This document shows positions 21,290 through 32,320 of a DNA stretch of 64,000 nucleotides, piece after piece (the stretch's first letter is position 1; every line of letters begins with the position of its first letter). Both the position numbers and the translations under genes were made by a program. The notes beneath the pieces were generated by a model. That model made no database searches. It saw only the letters and a program-made list of their open reading frames with translations, and had not been told where the DNA came from. Source of the stretch: Dromiciops gliroides. Lineage: Eukaryota > Chordata > Mammalia > Microbiotheria > Microbiotheriidae. Location of the stretch: positions 84,270,882 to 84,334,881 of the forward strand of contig NC_057864.1 of NCBI RefSeq assembly GCF_019393635.1, written 5' to 3'.

Positions 21290-21955
21290 AATACATTTTA
21301 CATTTTGAAAATCTACTTCTATGTATATACCTGAACTATGAACGAATGCAAATAAAATTTTAAACGTGTGTTTAAACACAATTCATTTTTGCATCTGGGG
21401 AGGTGGCTGGATCAGAGGAGTTCCTGATGAATTTGGTGAATTACACTAGGAACCTGATATACATATAGTCAATGATCCATTGTTTGAAAGCAACTGATAG
21501 GACAGGGGTAATTCCTAAGAATAGAACAAAGGTGAATAAGCCATTCTTCTTGGCCTAAAGAGGCAAGGTAGTTACTCTTATGCTTGCACTATCTAGGTCT
21601 TGTTTTTGCCTTTTACTTTACACATTCTTTCCAAGGAATGCGGAAGAAATCCTCTAGGCAGTATGATTCAAGAATCTAGTGTTCCGACCATAGAATGAAT
21701 ATTTCTGGGGCAGCACCAGCTTTGAGTTTCCCCAAAGGTATTATCAAATGAGAGTAAAGGCAATGGACCATTTAGAGATAAAGGTTTAATTGTTGTATCA
21801 TACTCCTTGGAGAAAAAAAGAAAACACTTCACATGATTCCTAAACAGCATACTACTTAGAAAAATAAAAGTGATGTAATTGACCAGTCTAGGCCCACTGA
21901 TATTTGATTATTTATCAAGCACCAATGTATGTTTACCTTCTGGTAAGATTATGAG
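21290..21955. other. Unassigned stretch
   Basis: No element or gene is recognised between the SINE and the LTR-like segment. Confidence 0.35.
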
Positions 21956-22069
21956 CCACATGGTGTCTAATAGAGCAGGACTAAGAAGACCATTTGGTAG
22001 TTCAGGCTCACAAGATTGGAACAAAATCAGAGAGTTGGTAGTCTATCTAACAGTTAGCAAAAATGTACT

Positions 22070-22386
22070 TTACCATAGCTACCAGCCAATCAACTGGAGG
22101 AGCCTCCTATGGTCTGGGAGGAGACAGGAAGGAGGAAAGGGAGCCTGTGCGGAGAGCGCGGGCCTTTTTGGCTTCCGGACTTGATGGTGGTGGCGGCAGA
22201 GGACTTCACAGGAAATTTGAGGAGAGATAGGAATGCCAGGCTGTTAGAATTCTGTTCTCAATCTTTTTCTTTCTATTTTCCAATAAACCCTTAAAACCTA
22301 AACTCGTTTTATCAGTGATTTTTAGTCAGTTTCCCCCAAACTGGGGGAACAGATTAGAATCCACATTTAGAATCTTAGATTACACA
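22070..22386 (+). mobile_element. Probable solo LTR
   Basis: A GC-richer stretch with GGGAGGAGACAGGAAGGAGG and a GGTGGTGGCGGCAG tract is followed by CCAATAAACCC. Then comes GTTTCCCCCAAACTGGGGGAAC, a short hairpin, ending in TTACACA near 22386. A promoter-like GC-rich part, AATAAA and a CA end are LTR hallmarks. The true left end may be as early as 21960; no target duplication was found. Confidence 0.5.
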
Positions 22387-22861
22387 GGAGAGATGATACA
22401 ACATATATCTGGGTAATTAAATAAAAACTATATAGAAAACAATTTCAAGAGGAAGTTCTAACATCTATGTGTGTGTATGTGTCTGTGTGTTGAGGGAGGG
22501 AGATGGGATCAGAAAATAGCTCAGGCTGTATAGTTGGTATCAAGTAGCATTCTGAGGAAAGCTAACACTTCTATTAGATAGAAGTAGTAAATAAGTAGAA
22601 GGAATAAATTATAATACACATGAAGAACCTCAGGTGAAAGCATTAACAACTATGAAGCCCAGGAAAGGCCTCCTGCATAGGGCAGCATTTGAACAGAATT
22701 TTGAAGACAGGTAGGGGTTTTAAGAGTCATGGATGCAGAAGCAGAGCGTTCCAGACATGGGGCAAAGGAAATGCACAGAAAGGGAGATGGGAAATCTAAT
22801 GACACATGTAAGGAACAACAAAGGTCAATATAGCTGGATTGTAGGGCAAAACTGGACACAT

Positions 22862-22868
22862 ATGTGTA

Positions 22869-22944
<76 letters not shown>

Positions 22945-22950
22945 TGCATG
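22862..22950. repeat. (TG)n(TA)n microsatellite
   Basis: TGTGTGTG passes into a TA alternation of about 60 bases and ends in TGCATGCATG. Overlapping frames on both strands are artefacts. Confidence 0.97.
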
Positions 22951-23129
22951 GACACATTCATCTTCAAATATAAAATCCTGTTTAGCTCTAAAAATCATTT
23001 TGATCTGGCCATTCTTTCATTTACAGTCTTCTTATACCTTACTCCTCCATGTATTCTTCAGTGCAGTGACAAGAGCCTCAATGTCATTCCTCAAATAAGA
23101 CATTAAATCCCCAGTTTCCAGACATTTTC

Positions 23130-23270
23130 ACCATATGTCTCCATGCCTTGAACTCTCTCCTTCTTCACTTCTGCTTCCTGGTTTCCCTGGCTTCCTTCAA
23201 GTCTCAGTTTAAGACTGATTTTCTGCAAGAAGCCGTTACCAGTCCTACTAAATGTTAGTGCCTCCCCCTG
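23130..23270 (+). repeat. L2 3' region, left piece
   Basis: 'ctccatgccttgaactctct', 'cctggcttccttcaagtctc' and 'tgcaagaagccgttaccagt' are L2 3' motifs in order. The element resumes at 23640 after a low-complexity insert. Confidence 0.75.
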
Positions 23271-23640
23271 GTTTTATGCACACATATAATACAATATATA
23301 TAATGTATACATATAATGTATATGTTTATGTAAGTACATGAGTATGTGTATGTGTTTATATGCACGTGCATACACATGTGTATATCCATGTGTGTATATA
23401 TGTGTGTGTGCATACGTTCACACGTGTATTATGTGTACATTGGTGTGGGCATGAAATATGCATGTATATTCATATGTGCATGTATATTAGATGTGCCTAT
23501 ATGTGTATATAATATATGTGTACATAGAAATCTATTTCTCTTCTTTTTGTGTACATATAGTGTATTTTAATAAATATGTGTTTATATGTATGTGTGTATG
23601 TATGTACGTGTATGCATATATTATATGTATATAGAGAAAT
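23271..23640. repeat. TATG/TATA low-complexity tract
   Basis: About 360 bases of interleaved TATATG, TGTGTA and CATGTA units. It lies inside an L2 copy, at the position of the T/G-rich part of L2 ahead of its end. Confidence 0.85.
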
Positions 23641-23760
23641 AGAGGCTGTTTTTCTTATTGTTGTTGTTCTTTTCTAGTATTTTTGCATTTCTATGTATAC
23701 CTAGTGCTTATCACAGTATATGGCACATAAGTGCTTAATAAATGCTGGTTGATTTGATTT
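23641..23760 (+). repeat. L2 3' end, right piece
   Basis: 'acctagtgcttatcacagta', 'tatggcacataagtgcttaa' and 'taaatgctggttgattt' complete the L2 begun at 23130. Confidence 0.75.
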
Positions 23761-24174
23761 TCCCATTTAAAATGCATCCTCTTTGAGAAGAGGACACGTA
23801 TCGTTGTATTTTTATAATCATATTACCAGGTCTTGCCATTATTCCTGGCTTATAAGTGTTTAATAAGTGCTTTTCAGTCATTCATGCATGCTTGCATGCA
23901 TGTATTCATTTGTATTTGGAATGCACCTTTGTATATGGCTCTTAATGACCGAAACGATCATTCTTTCCTAAATTTTGTAGGTTACATGGATAATATTATG
24001 CAATTTCTCACCAAATGGAAATTCTTTTCTTTCTGGAATAAAGAATTGCCATCCTTAAAAGAAAGATTTCAACTCTTATATTTGTGTATGTCAGCAGAAA
24101 GATTTGAAATTGTCTATACTACATGGAAGAAATAAAAATTTCCACTGTGTGATCAGAAAACATGTTGGCAAGCA

Positions 24175-25371
24175 AAATTAGAAGGGAAGCCCAAAGCTGG
24201 GAAACAATTTTTACAGCCATTATTTCTGATAAAGGTCTCATTTCTAAAAAGTTTAGGGAACTAAATCAAATTTATAAGAATACAAGTGATGGGGCAGCTA
24301 GGTGGCACAGTAAATAGAGCACCAGCCCTGGATTCAGGAGGACCTGAGTTCAAATCCAGCCTCAGACCCTTGACACTTACCAGCTGTGTGACCCTGGGCA
24401 AGTCACTTAACCCCAATTGCCTCACCAAAAAAAAAAAAAAAAAAGAATACAAGTCATTCCCCAGTTGAGAAATGATCAAAGGATATGAATAGGCAGTTTT
24501 CTGATGAAGAAATAAAAGCTATTTCCATATGAAAAAATGTTCTAAGTCAATATTGATTAGAGAAGTGCAAGTTAAAACAACTCTCGACGTACCTCCTCAG
24601 AGGAGGAAAAAAAAAGCAATTTAGAACTATGCCCAAAGGGCTATGGGGCTGTGTATACCCTTTGATCAGGAATACCACAACTAGGTCTGTATCCCAAAGA
24701 GATTATAGAGGAAGGAAAAGCACCCACGTGTAAAAAAATATTTATAGCAGCTCTCTTTGTGGTGGCAAAGAATTGGAAATTGAGGGAATGATTATCAGTT
24801 GGGGAATGGCTGAACTAGTTGTGGTATATGAATGTAATTGAACACTGTTGTGCTGTAAGAAACGAGGAGCAGGAGGATTTCAGAGAAACCTGGAAGGACT
24901 TACATGAACTGATGCTGAGTGAAATGAGCAGAACCAGGAGAACATTGTACACAGTAACAACAACACTGTGTGATGTTCAGCTGTGATAGACTTGGCTCTT
25001 CTTAGCTGCGCAATGATGTGAGACAATTCCAAAGAACTCATGGAAAATTTTCTCCACATCCAGAAGAAAGAACTATGGTTTTTGAATGCAGATTGAACCA
25101 CACTGTTTCTACTTTTTGCTTGTTGTTTTTTTTTCTTTTTTGAGGTTTTTCCCTTGTTCTTTGATTCTTCTTTCAAACATGACTAATACAGAAATATGTT
25201 TAATGTGATTGTACAAATATAACCTATATCAGACTGCTTTCTGTCTTGGGGATAGGGGAGGGAAGGAAAGGAGGGAGAATAATTTGGAACTCAAAATCTT
25301 ATAAAAACAAATGCTGAAAACTATCTTTACATATAACTGAAAAATAATAAAATTCTCTTATGATTAAAAAA
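24175..25371 (+). mobile_element. 5'-truncated L1, with target duplication and SINE inside
   Basis: It starts inside ORF2 ('agctgggaaacaatttttac') and continues through 'ttctgataaaggtctcattt', 'aggatatgaataggcagttt', 'gaactatgcccaaagggcta', 'tgtggtggcaaagaattgga' and 'gtttaatgtgattgtacaaa', ending AATAATAAAATTC plus A-rich tail. AAAACATGTTGGCAAGCA at 24157-24174 is nearly repeated at 25372-25389 with two mismatches. A SINE lies at 24291-24442. About 100 bases are missing near 24590. The reading frame is broken. Confidence 0.85.
24291..24442 (+). mobile_element. tRNA-derived SINE in L1, 12-bp target duplication
   Basis: Complete sense SINE with an A-tail of about 18 bases. AAGAATACAAGT at 24276-24287 recurs at 24443-24454. 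The A-box carries a change (GGCACAGTAAATAG). Confidence 0.95.
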
Positions 25372-25499
25372 AAAACATGGTGGTAAGCATTCTAGCACCT
25401 GTAAGGTGAAATCCAAGTCTCTCTTCTTTTTAAAGATTTTTTTTTCATTTAATTTTTAAAAAAGGAATATTTTCTCTTGTTTTCACAAGAGGGCTTAGG

Positions 25500-25690
25500 G
25501 CAATGGGAGGACCCTTGTCACAAATATTCATAGTCAAGCAAAAATAATTCACAAATTCTTCATGTCCCAAAAGTATATATCTCTATATCTCTATGTCTAT
25601 CCTGAGTCTACAACTTCTCTTTGTTAGGAGAAAGGTAGTCTCGTTTATTGCAGATGCTCTGGAATCATTGTCATCATTTCTTTTATTTGT
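25500..25690 (-). repeat. L1 3' region fragment, antisense
   Basis: 'tatatctctatatctctatg', 'cctgagtctacaacttctct' and 'gctctggaatcattgtcatc' look like another antisense L1 3' UTR. It lies between the convergent copies at 24175 and 25712. Assignment is from memory of the family and is moderate. Confidence 0.4.
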
Positions 25691-25711
25691 TTTTTCCTTT
25701 TGCCCCATATA

Positions 25712-27045
25712 AATATTTATTATTTTCCGCTTACATTTAGAGATAATTTTCAACATTTTTATAAGATTTCTAGTTTCAAATTTTTCTCCCTCCCCCTCCC
25801 AAAAGACAGCAAGATATATATGTACAATCACATTAAATATGTCTCTGCATTAGTCATGTTATGAGAGAAGAATCAGAGCAAAAAGGAAAAAAACTCAAAA
25901 AAGAAAACAAAAACAAAAACAATAGAAATAGTATGGTTTGATCTGCATCCAGATTCAACAGTTCTTTTTGTTTGTTTGTTTTTCTGGATTTGGAGAGGAT
26001 TTTCCATCATGAGTTCTTTGGAACTATCTTGGACCAATGTATTGCTGAGAAGAATCAAGTCTATCACAGTTGATCAACACACAATGTTGTTGATACTGTG
26101 TACAATGTTATCCTGGTTCTGCTCATCTCACTCATCATCAATTCATACAAGTCCTTCCAGGTTTGTCTGAAATCTGCCTGCTCATCATTTCTTACAGCAC
26201 AATAATATTCCATTACATTCATATGCCACAACTTGTTCAGCCATTCCACAATTGATGGGAAACCCCTCAATTTCCAATTCCTTGCCACCACAAAAAGAGC
26301 AGCTATAAATAATTTCATACATGTGGGTCCTTTTCCCTTTTTTATGATCTCTTTGGGGAAAAGACCTAATAGTGGTATTGCTGGATCAAAAGGTTATGCA
26401 CAGATTTATAGCTCCTTGGGCATAGTTCCAAACTGCTCCCCAGAATGGTTGGATCAGTTCACAGCTCCACCAACAATGCATTAGTGTTCCAATTTTTCCA
26501 CAGCTTCTCCAACATTTATTCTTTTCTTTTTCTGTCCTATTAGCCAATCTGATAGGTGTCAGATGGTTCCTCAGAGTTGTTTTAATTTGCATCTCTCTAA
26601 TCAATAGTGATTTAGAGCATTTTTTCATATGGCAATAGATAGCTTTGATTTCTTCATCAGAAAACTGCCTGTTCATATCCTTTGACCATTTCTCAATTGG
26701 GGAATGACTTGGATCCTTATAAATTTGATTTTGTTCTTGATATATTTTAGAAATTAAGCCTTTATCAGAAATACTGGCTATAAAAACTGTTTCCCAGTTT
26801 TCTGTCTCTCTTCTAATTTTGGATGCATTGCTTCTGTTTGTACAAAACCTTTTTAATTTAGTATAATCAAAATCATCTATTTTGCCATTTCATAATATTC
26901 TCTATCTCTTGTTTGGTCATAAACTGTTCTCCTTTCCAAAGGTCTGAGAGGTAGATTATTCCTTCCTTTCCTTATCAACTTTTATGTCTAAATCATGTAT
27001 CCATTTTCAACATTCTTAAATAATTTTTTAACCATTTTGGTCTAT
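25712..27045 (-). mobile_element. 5'-truncated L1, ORF2 C-terminus and 3' UTR
   Basis: Antisense to the copy at 24175 and collinear with it. The tail end is near 25712, followed by 'gtacaatcacattaaatatg', 'tggttctgctcatctcactc', 'atatgccacaacttgttcag' and 'tgatccaaccattc'-complement text. It then runs through 'ctgtttgtacaaaacctttt' to about 27045. The ORF2 C-terminal frame is partly open (see 26064-26676). Confidence 0.85.
26064..26676 (-). pseudogene. L1 ORF2 C-terminal domain remnant
   Basis: Two adjoining minus-strand frames carry the ORF2p C-terminal landmarks. At 26386-26676 there are KAIYCHMKKCSKSLLIREMQ, then CWRSCGKIGTLMHCWW, the Cys/Trp cluster of the domain. At 26064-26318 there are FIAALFVVARNWK, then MEYYCAVRNDEQ. 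A frameshift or stop separates them near 26320-26385. Intact L1 ORF2 encodes endonuclease and reverse transcriptase upstream of this; neither is present here, so the copy cannot move itself. It is the best-preserved L1 coding piece in the window. Confidence 0.85.
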
Positions 27046-27059
27046 ATTGCGTTATTATT

Positions 27060-27650
27060 GTATAAACTATTTTTTGTGATTCTTTTGATTTTACTCTACA
27101 GCAGTTCATAAAACTTCCCAGACTTCTCTGAAAGCAAATCCTTTATCATTTCATGAAAAAAAAGTAAAATTATATTACATTCTTGTAACAAAATTTGTTC
27201 AGCTATTCCTTAAATGGTAGGGACCATTTTGTTTCCATTTTTTTTCTTAGCAAAAAAAAAGCTGCTATAAATATTTTTGTACATATGGATACGTACCTTC
27301 TTTTTCAACTCATTCAGTAATGATATCACTGAGTAAAGATATCACTGAGTAAAAAAAGTATTTTGTAGTAACTTTTTGTGCATATTTTCAAATTGCTTTT
27401 CATGAGAGAAATTTACAGAGCTAACAAAGCATCAATGTCTCTTTTTTCCAGAGTCCTTCCAGCATTTATTATTTTCATTTTTTGTCAGCTTTACCAATTT
27501 GATGGGTATAAGATGGAGCCATAGAGTAACTTTAATTTGCATTTCACTAATTATTAGTTATATGAAGTACTTTTATGTTATGTTTATAGTTTGGATTTCT
27601 TCCTTTGAAATTGTCTATCCATATTCTTTGACTATTCAAGAACAGAGTAA
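27060..27650 (-). mobile_element. Older L1 3' fragment
   Basis: Antisense L1 landmarks appear a second time and in a more decayed form: 'gttcagctattccttaaatg', 'agctgctataaatatttttg', 'caaattgcttttcatgagag', 'ctttaatttgcatttcacta' and 'tatccatattctttgactat'. It is a separate, older copy in the same orientation as 25712-27045. Confidence 0.65.
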
Positions 27651-28735
27651 TAATAATTCCATGTATACAAATATAGTTTTCACTATTATCCTCTGTGCCT
27701 GTCTTCACCAAGGAATATGTGGACTCATCTTGAGAATATTATCAAGTTCTTCACAGAAATTCTACGCTGCTTCATCCTCGTTAATGGATGGTTTCTCAAA
27801 CTGCAGTACTCATCATGAACATGATAAGGTGATGCACATAAAATAATCTTGCTTGATTTTTCAGTGCAGGATGAAACTAACTCCGCCAAATCTTTTCTTT
27901 GGCCCTCCAAGAAAACCTCCGAACCATTTTTTTTCTTACTTGAAACTTCTATTTCTGGTTTTACTTGTATTGGGAAAGTCAAGATATTTGAAATGTCATT
28001 TAAAATAAAAATGCCACTATGGAAAATGCTCTAATAGTGTATCATCTTATTGGTATTTCCACAAAGATATATTTGAAGTAACAATGGTCCAATTAATGTT
28101 TGTGGAATGTCTAATTCCTGTGTAATTCTTTTCACTGGCTATCTTTTAGTTTAATATTAACATGGAGAGAACATAAGGGAAGCATATGGGATTATAGGTA
28201 ATTTCATATTTTATTTTGTTCCATTGGTTACCATGGCCAAATAATGTATCGCACTTTTGACAACATATTTAATGATGCACATCTCCATATTTAGTTAGTC
28301 TGGACCTAAGAAAGTAGACAGTCTGTCAGGAGGTTTGACTTACCAAAGCTTGTGGCTGACTGGGAAAGGTACCTCCAAGCCACAGAAAGATACAAAATCA
28401 GTGATGCAGTGTACAGTGATCTAATAGACAAAGGAATAAAACAAGGGAATGATTCCAAGATGGAGTATAAATATAAAGAGGAAAAATAATAATATAATTA
28501 TTATTGTAATTTTCATGAACATCATTATTTTAAATAGGTTAATACATTTAAAACTTTTAATTGAGGATTCTTAAGCTTTTCATATCACAGACCTCTTCTA
28601 AGTCCAGTGAAACATCAACACAATGTTTCAATAGCATATATTTCATAGGATTGCAAATAAAAATGTTTACATTGAAACAGATTTTTTTTTGCCTCGCTCC
28701 CAAAAAAACTGTTGCATAAACTGTGGTCCTCACAT
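27651..28735. other. Unassigned stretch
   Basis: No gene or element is recognised. Opposing short frames near 27725-28034 have no domain. Confidence 0.35.
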
Positions 28736-28752
28736 TAAGAATCTTTGGTTTA

Positions 28753-28906
28753 GGGACAGCTAGATGGCACAGTGGATAGAGCACCAGCCCTGGATTCAGG
28801 AGTACCTGAGTTCAAATCCGGACTCAGACACTTAACACTTACTAGCTGTGTGACCCTGGGCAAGTCACTTAACCCCAATTGCCCCCGCAAAAAAAAAAAA
28901 AAAAAA
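28753..28906 (+). mobile_element. tRNA-derived SINE, 16-bp target duplication
   Basis: Complete sense SINE with a near-pure A tail. AAGAATCTTTGGTTTA at 28737-28752 is repeated exactly at 28907-28922. The clean duplication and tail point to a relatively young insertion. Confidence 0.96.
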
Positions 28907-28989
28907 AAGAATCTTTGGTTTAAATGAGTATAGTGGTAAAAGGATAATATTACTCAGTTTAATTTGCAATCAATAATTTTAGATTCTGT

Positions 28990-29232
28990 TGTGAGAAAAT
29001 AGCCACTTCTCCCCCCGAAATTCTATCACCAGGTATGCCTCTCTATTCACAGAACCGACCAGGCTGGAACTCTAGGCTAGATAGGCCTTTTCTTAACTTT
29101 CTGAATTCCATGTGAATACCTGGTATGCTTTAATAAATACTTAATGCCCAAAGACTCGTGCTAAAGCTTCTAATTTAAGGTGACCACACGTTAGATTTTT
29201 TTAGACCACACATTTAGATTTTAAACATCACA
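28990..29232 (+). mobile_element. Solo LTR, about 240 bp
   Basis: TGTGAGAAAATAG begins and ACATCACA ends the element. CTTTAATAAATAC, a polyadenylation signal, is followed by GTGCTAAAGCTTCTAATTTA, GGTGACCACACGTTAGAT and TTTTTTTAGAC. The same block closes the LTR at 39291-39746, so the two are related. No convincing target duplication was found. Confidence 0.6.
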
Positions 29233-29306
29233 ATGTGAAAGAGTCTATATTAGAAAGTCATACAATAGATCTCAATTTACAATGTTTCTTCAAGAATATG
29301 AACAGA

Positions 29307-29446
29307 GGGGGGCAGCTAGGTGGCGCAGTGGATAAAGCACCAGCCTTAGATTCTGGAGGACCTGAGTTTAAATCTGGTCTTAGACACTTGACACTAGTTG
29401 TGTGACCATGGGCAAGTCACTTAATCCTCATTGCCCTGGAAGAAAA
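29307..29446 (+). mobile_element. tRNA-derived SINE with target duplication
   Basis: Sense SINE, somewhat diverged ('agcaccagccttagattctg'). AAGAATATGAACAGA before it is echoed by AAGAATAATATGAACAGA after it. It lacks several bases before GTTGTGTGACC. Confidence 0.88.
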
Positions 29447-29921
29447 AAGAATAATATGAACAGAAAGAAACAAAAATATTTTAGATCATCCAAAACTAAT
29501 GGCCTAGTCTAATTGTAGCCATATTTAATCTTTCAATGCTATTAAGTGTATAACATTTTTGTTTGGTAAATTCTCATGTCAAATATTCTGGTCACTTCTG
29601 TACTTTAAAAAATATATCCTTAATTGTTTTTTTCTTTAAGCTCAACATTTTTTTTTTTAATTCTTGGGATCAGATTTGCAGGATATTTTAAGATTAAAAT
29701 GTAAATCAATCTTACATTTCAAAATAAGCTAAAGCTCTTTCCATTTTTACCTTTGTTTTCTTTTTAACAAGTAGTAATATTGTTTTATTATGACTCTATT
29801 TGGATTATAGATTATTTTAAATTAATATCTGAAAAATGTATTATTTGATTTTGTAATTCTGAATTATGGCTATATTATCATGATTAATGAAGAGTTCTTG
29901 TGCTATTTTCTAGATTCTCTT

Positions 29922-30075
29922 TGGGCAGTTAGCTAGAACAATGGATAGAGCACTGGGCCTGGATTCAGGAATACCTGAGTTCAAATCTCACTGCAGACAT
30001 TAACTTGCTGTGTTGACTGGGAAGGTCACACAAAAACCCAAAATAAGGTCAGATATGATGGAAAATGACTCAACA
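29922..30075 (+). mobile_element. Diverged tRNA-derived SINE with RTE-like tail
   Basis: 'gaacaatggatagagcactg', 'gattcaggaatacctgagtt' and a B-box lead to 'ggtcagatatgatggaaaat' and 'gactcaacaat', which resembles the RTE-type tail at 9571-9820. Confidence 0.7.
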
Positions 30076-30158
30076 ATATCTGTATTTTAATATATCATTT
30101 CAGCATTTCAGGGATTTTTTTTCCCCTTGGAAAGTTATTCAGTTATTGGAAGTTATTC

Positions 30159-30160
<2 letters not shown>

Positions 30161-30198
<38 letters not shown>

Positions 30199-30213
30199 CA
30201 CACGCGCGCGCGA
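30161..30213. repeat. (GT)n followed by GCGC/CACGCG tract
   Basis: About 30 bases of GT alternation pass into TGCGCGCGCACACGCGCGCG. The whole tract is strict purine-pyrimidine alternation and the GC part is close to self-complementary. Confidence 0.95.
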
Positions 30214-30470
30214 TGTTTGTTGTTTGTTTTTCTGGAAGACTGATGTTTTTTCTATTTCTAGGGTTCCCATGTTTTCTTGTAATTTTTAGCTATTTTTAAA
30301 ATTTTGTTCAGTTAATTTTCCTTTCAGTTAGAATTGTTCATGTCCTACTTTTGCCATTCTCTATGATTTTCAGAGAATTTTAAATTTGAAGTATATTTTT
30401 TCTACAGAATCTATTACATGATGATTTATTCAAGAGATCTAACATCTATACTTTTAAAAAAATTTTTTTG

Positions 30471-30535
30471 TCTCCTTTAAACACTTAGCAAAATGCTTGG
30501 CACATAATAGGTGTTTACCAACTTTTTTGATTGAT
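30471..30535 (+). repeat. L2 3' end
   Basis: 'aaacacttagcaaaatgctt' and 'ggcacataataggtgttt' with a TTGATTGATC end are the L2 terminus. Confidence 0.65.
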
Positions 30536-30792
30536 CTAGACTATACTGGAATTTTTATTCATCAAAAATTATGGATTACATATTAGTACACCACTATAGG
30601 AGAAACAAGGGATTATTCTTCCTCTTCCTTGGGTTTACTCCTCTCAGATACATGAACTTCTCTGAGACAGGTTTTCTTTACTCCCCAATTTAATTTACAG
30701 AAAATTCTCCCTAGAACAGGAATATGAGAAGCCATTGCATTCAGATCATTTTTTCAACATTCTTCTTCTTTTTGATGGCTATTTCTTTTATA

Positions 30793-31028
30793 CATACATA
30801 TATATATATGTGTGTGTGTGTGTGTATATTTATACATATTTATGTATATATCTTGTATATGTATATATGCATATGTATGTGTATAGATGTATATGTATAT
30901 ATGTACATGTACATATATACACATATATACATGTGTGTATGTGTATGTATGTGTGTATATATATATGTATGTATACACACACATATATATATAGGTATAT
31001 ATACACACACACACACACACACATATAT
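30793..31028. repeat. Complex TATA/TGTG/CACA low-complexity tract
   Basis: Mixed (TA)n, (TG)n, TATGTA and (CA)n units. Tyr/Ile/His/Val-rich frames on both strands are artefacts. Confidence 0.95.
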
Positions 31029-31030
31029 AT

Positions 31031-31162
31031 GTTTTTATTGTAGTTAAGTGACTTGCTCAGGATCGCACAGCTAGTAAGTGTCAAGTGTCAGAGGTCGTAT
31101 TTGAACTCAGGTCCTCCTGACTCCAGGGTCAGTGCTCTATCCACTGTACCACCTAGCTCCTT
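31031..31162 (-). mobile_element. tRNA-derived SINE
   Basis: Antisense SINE from 'gtagttaagtgacttgctca' to 'ccactgtaccacctagctcc'. It adjoins the preceding tract, which may have grown from its tail. Confidence 0.88.
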
Positions 31163-31164
31163 TG

Positions 31165-32320
31165 GAAACACTAGTTCCTCCATCATGTCATTTCCTGTTT
31201 CCACTTTACAGAAACTACATACAACCACACACATAAATTCAGACCTACACTCCTACTACTTCCTGTTAAAAGATTTTCATTCATGGGTTTTAATATATAC
31301 AGGTAGCTGGATCACTCCTGGAGTACTGTCAAGAGGTTAATGCCAAAAATTATTTCTAAAACTAAGACTTCATGAGGGTCTCAGAGATATTTTGAATCAA
31401 TATAGTCATAGGCCATAAGACAGAGGGGACATCAAAAGAAGGAGCTAACTTGTAGTTATTTTTTTAAAGTCAGCTTGCTGTCTGCTCTTTCAGTTTTCTT
31501 CTTTGTCATTTTTATATTTATTCCATTTACAGGAATTTTTCTAGATTTTTTGAGGATCCTGGAAGAACCATGCCCTAAGATACTTCTCATTGTGCCATTT
31601 GCTCAACCTCCAAATTATTTCTATAAGGGAAGAGGGGGTTCATTCATCACTGTATAATTTAAATGTACTAATATCTCAGTTCTACAGAAAACAAAGGTGA
31701 AGTTGGAAACCATCCATTGACAGATAGCCATTGAAGATGATTCAATGGAAAACAGGTTTAAATTATCCAACATAATAGTCTTTTTGGCTCAGTTCTTTAG
31801 TAGTATTGTTCCCTTTTAAATTGGCAACAACTGGACAATATGAAATCCTAATAATTCACATAGGATACAGAATGCTATTCTCACAGCCTACCAAAAACTC
31901 CATATTACAGTTTTGGAAGGATTTAAAAACAATGTCAAGGTGACAAGTGGAAGATGGACAACATGGCTTTCATAGTTACCAATAATAATAATAGAGTTCT
32001 TTTGATCACTGACTATTTCACTTCTGCTATTTTATTTTGGTGCCAGATATTAGTAAATGACAAGGGAGATAGTAACAAAAATGATAAAAAAAGATTATCT
32101 CGACTTTCATATTCTTACTCAAAAAAAAAAAAAAAACCTAACGGAAGCCATAATTCTAGTATGTCTGATTTATTTATTCCTGGGTAGTTGGCAATCTCAT
32201 TTATTAGCTAGTTGTATCATTACCTGTTTAGGTCAGTTCCATGGACCTAGACAGAGGTGTTCTCACTTTCTAAAATAATGAGCTATTCAATGGGAATCAG
32301 TATCCTCTCTGTTTGGTTCC
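31165..32320. other. Unassigned stretch
   Basis: No gene or element is recognised. A short (AAT)n and an A-run near 32121 are present. Confidence 0.35.

Noticed and set aside
24291-24442. Functional tRNA gene
   Set aside because: A-box and B-box are present, but the remaining sequence cannot fold as a tRNA and the unit recurs about thirty times with A-tails: it is a SINE.
30724-31084. Five overlapping frames of 60-107 codons on both strands
   Set aside because: They are translations of TA/TG/CA low-complexity DNA, rich in Tyr, Ile, His, Val and Cys.
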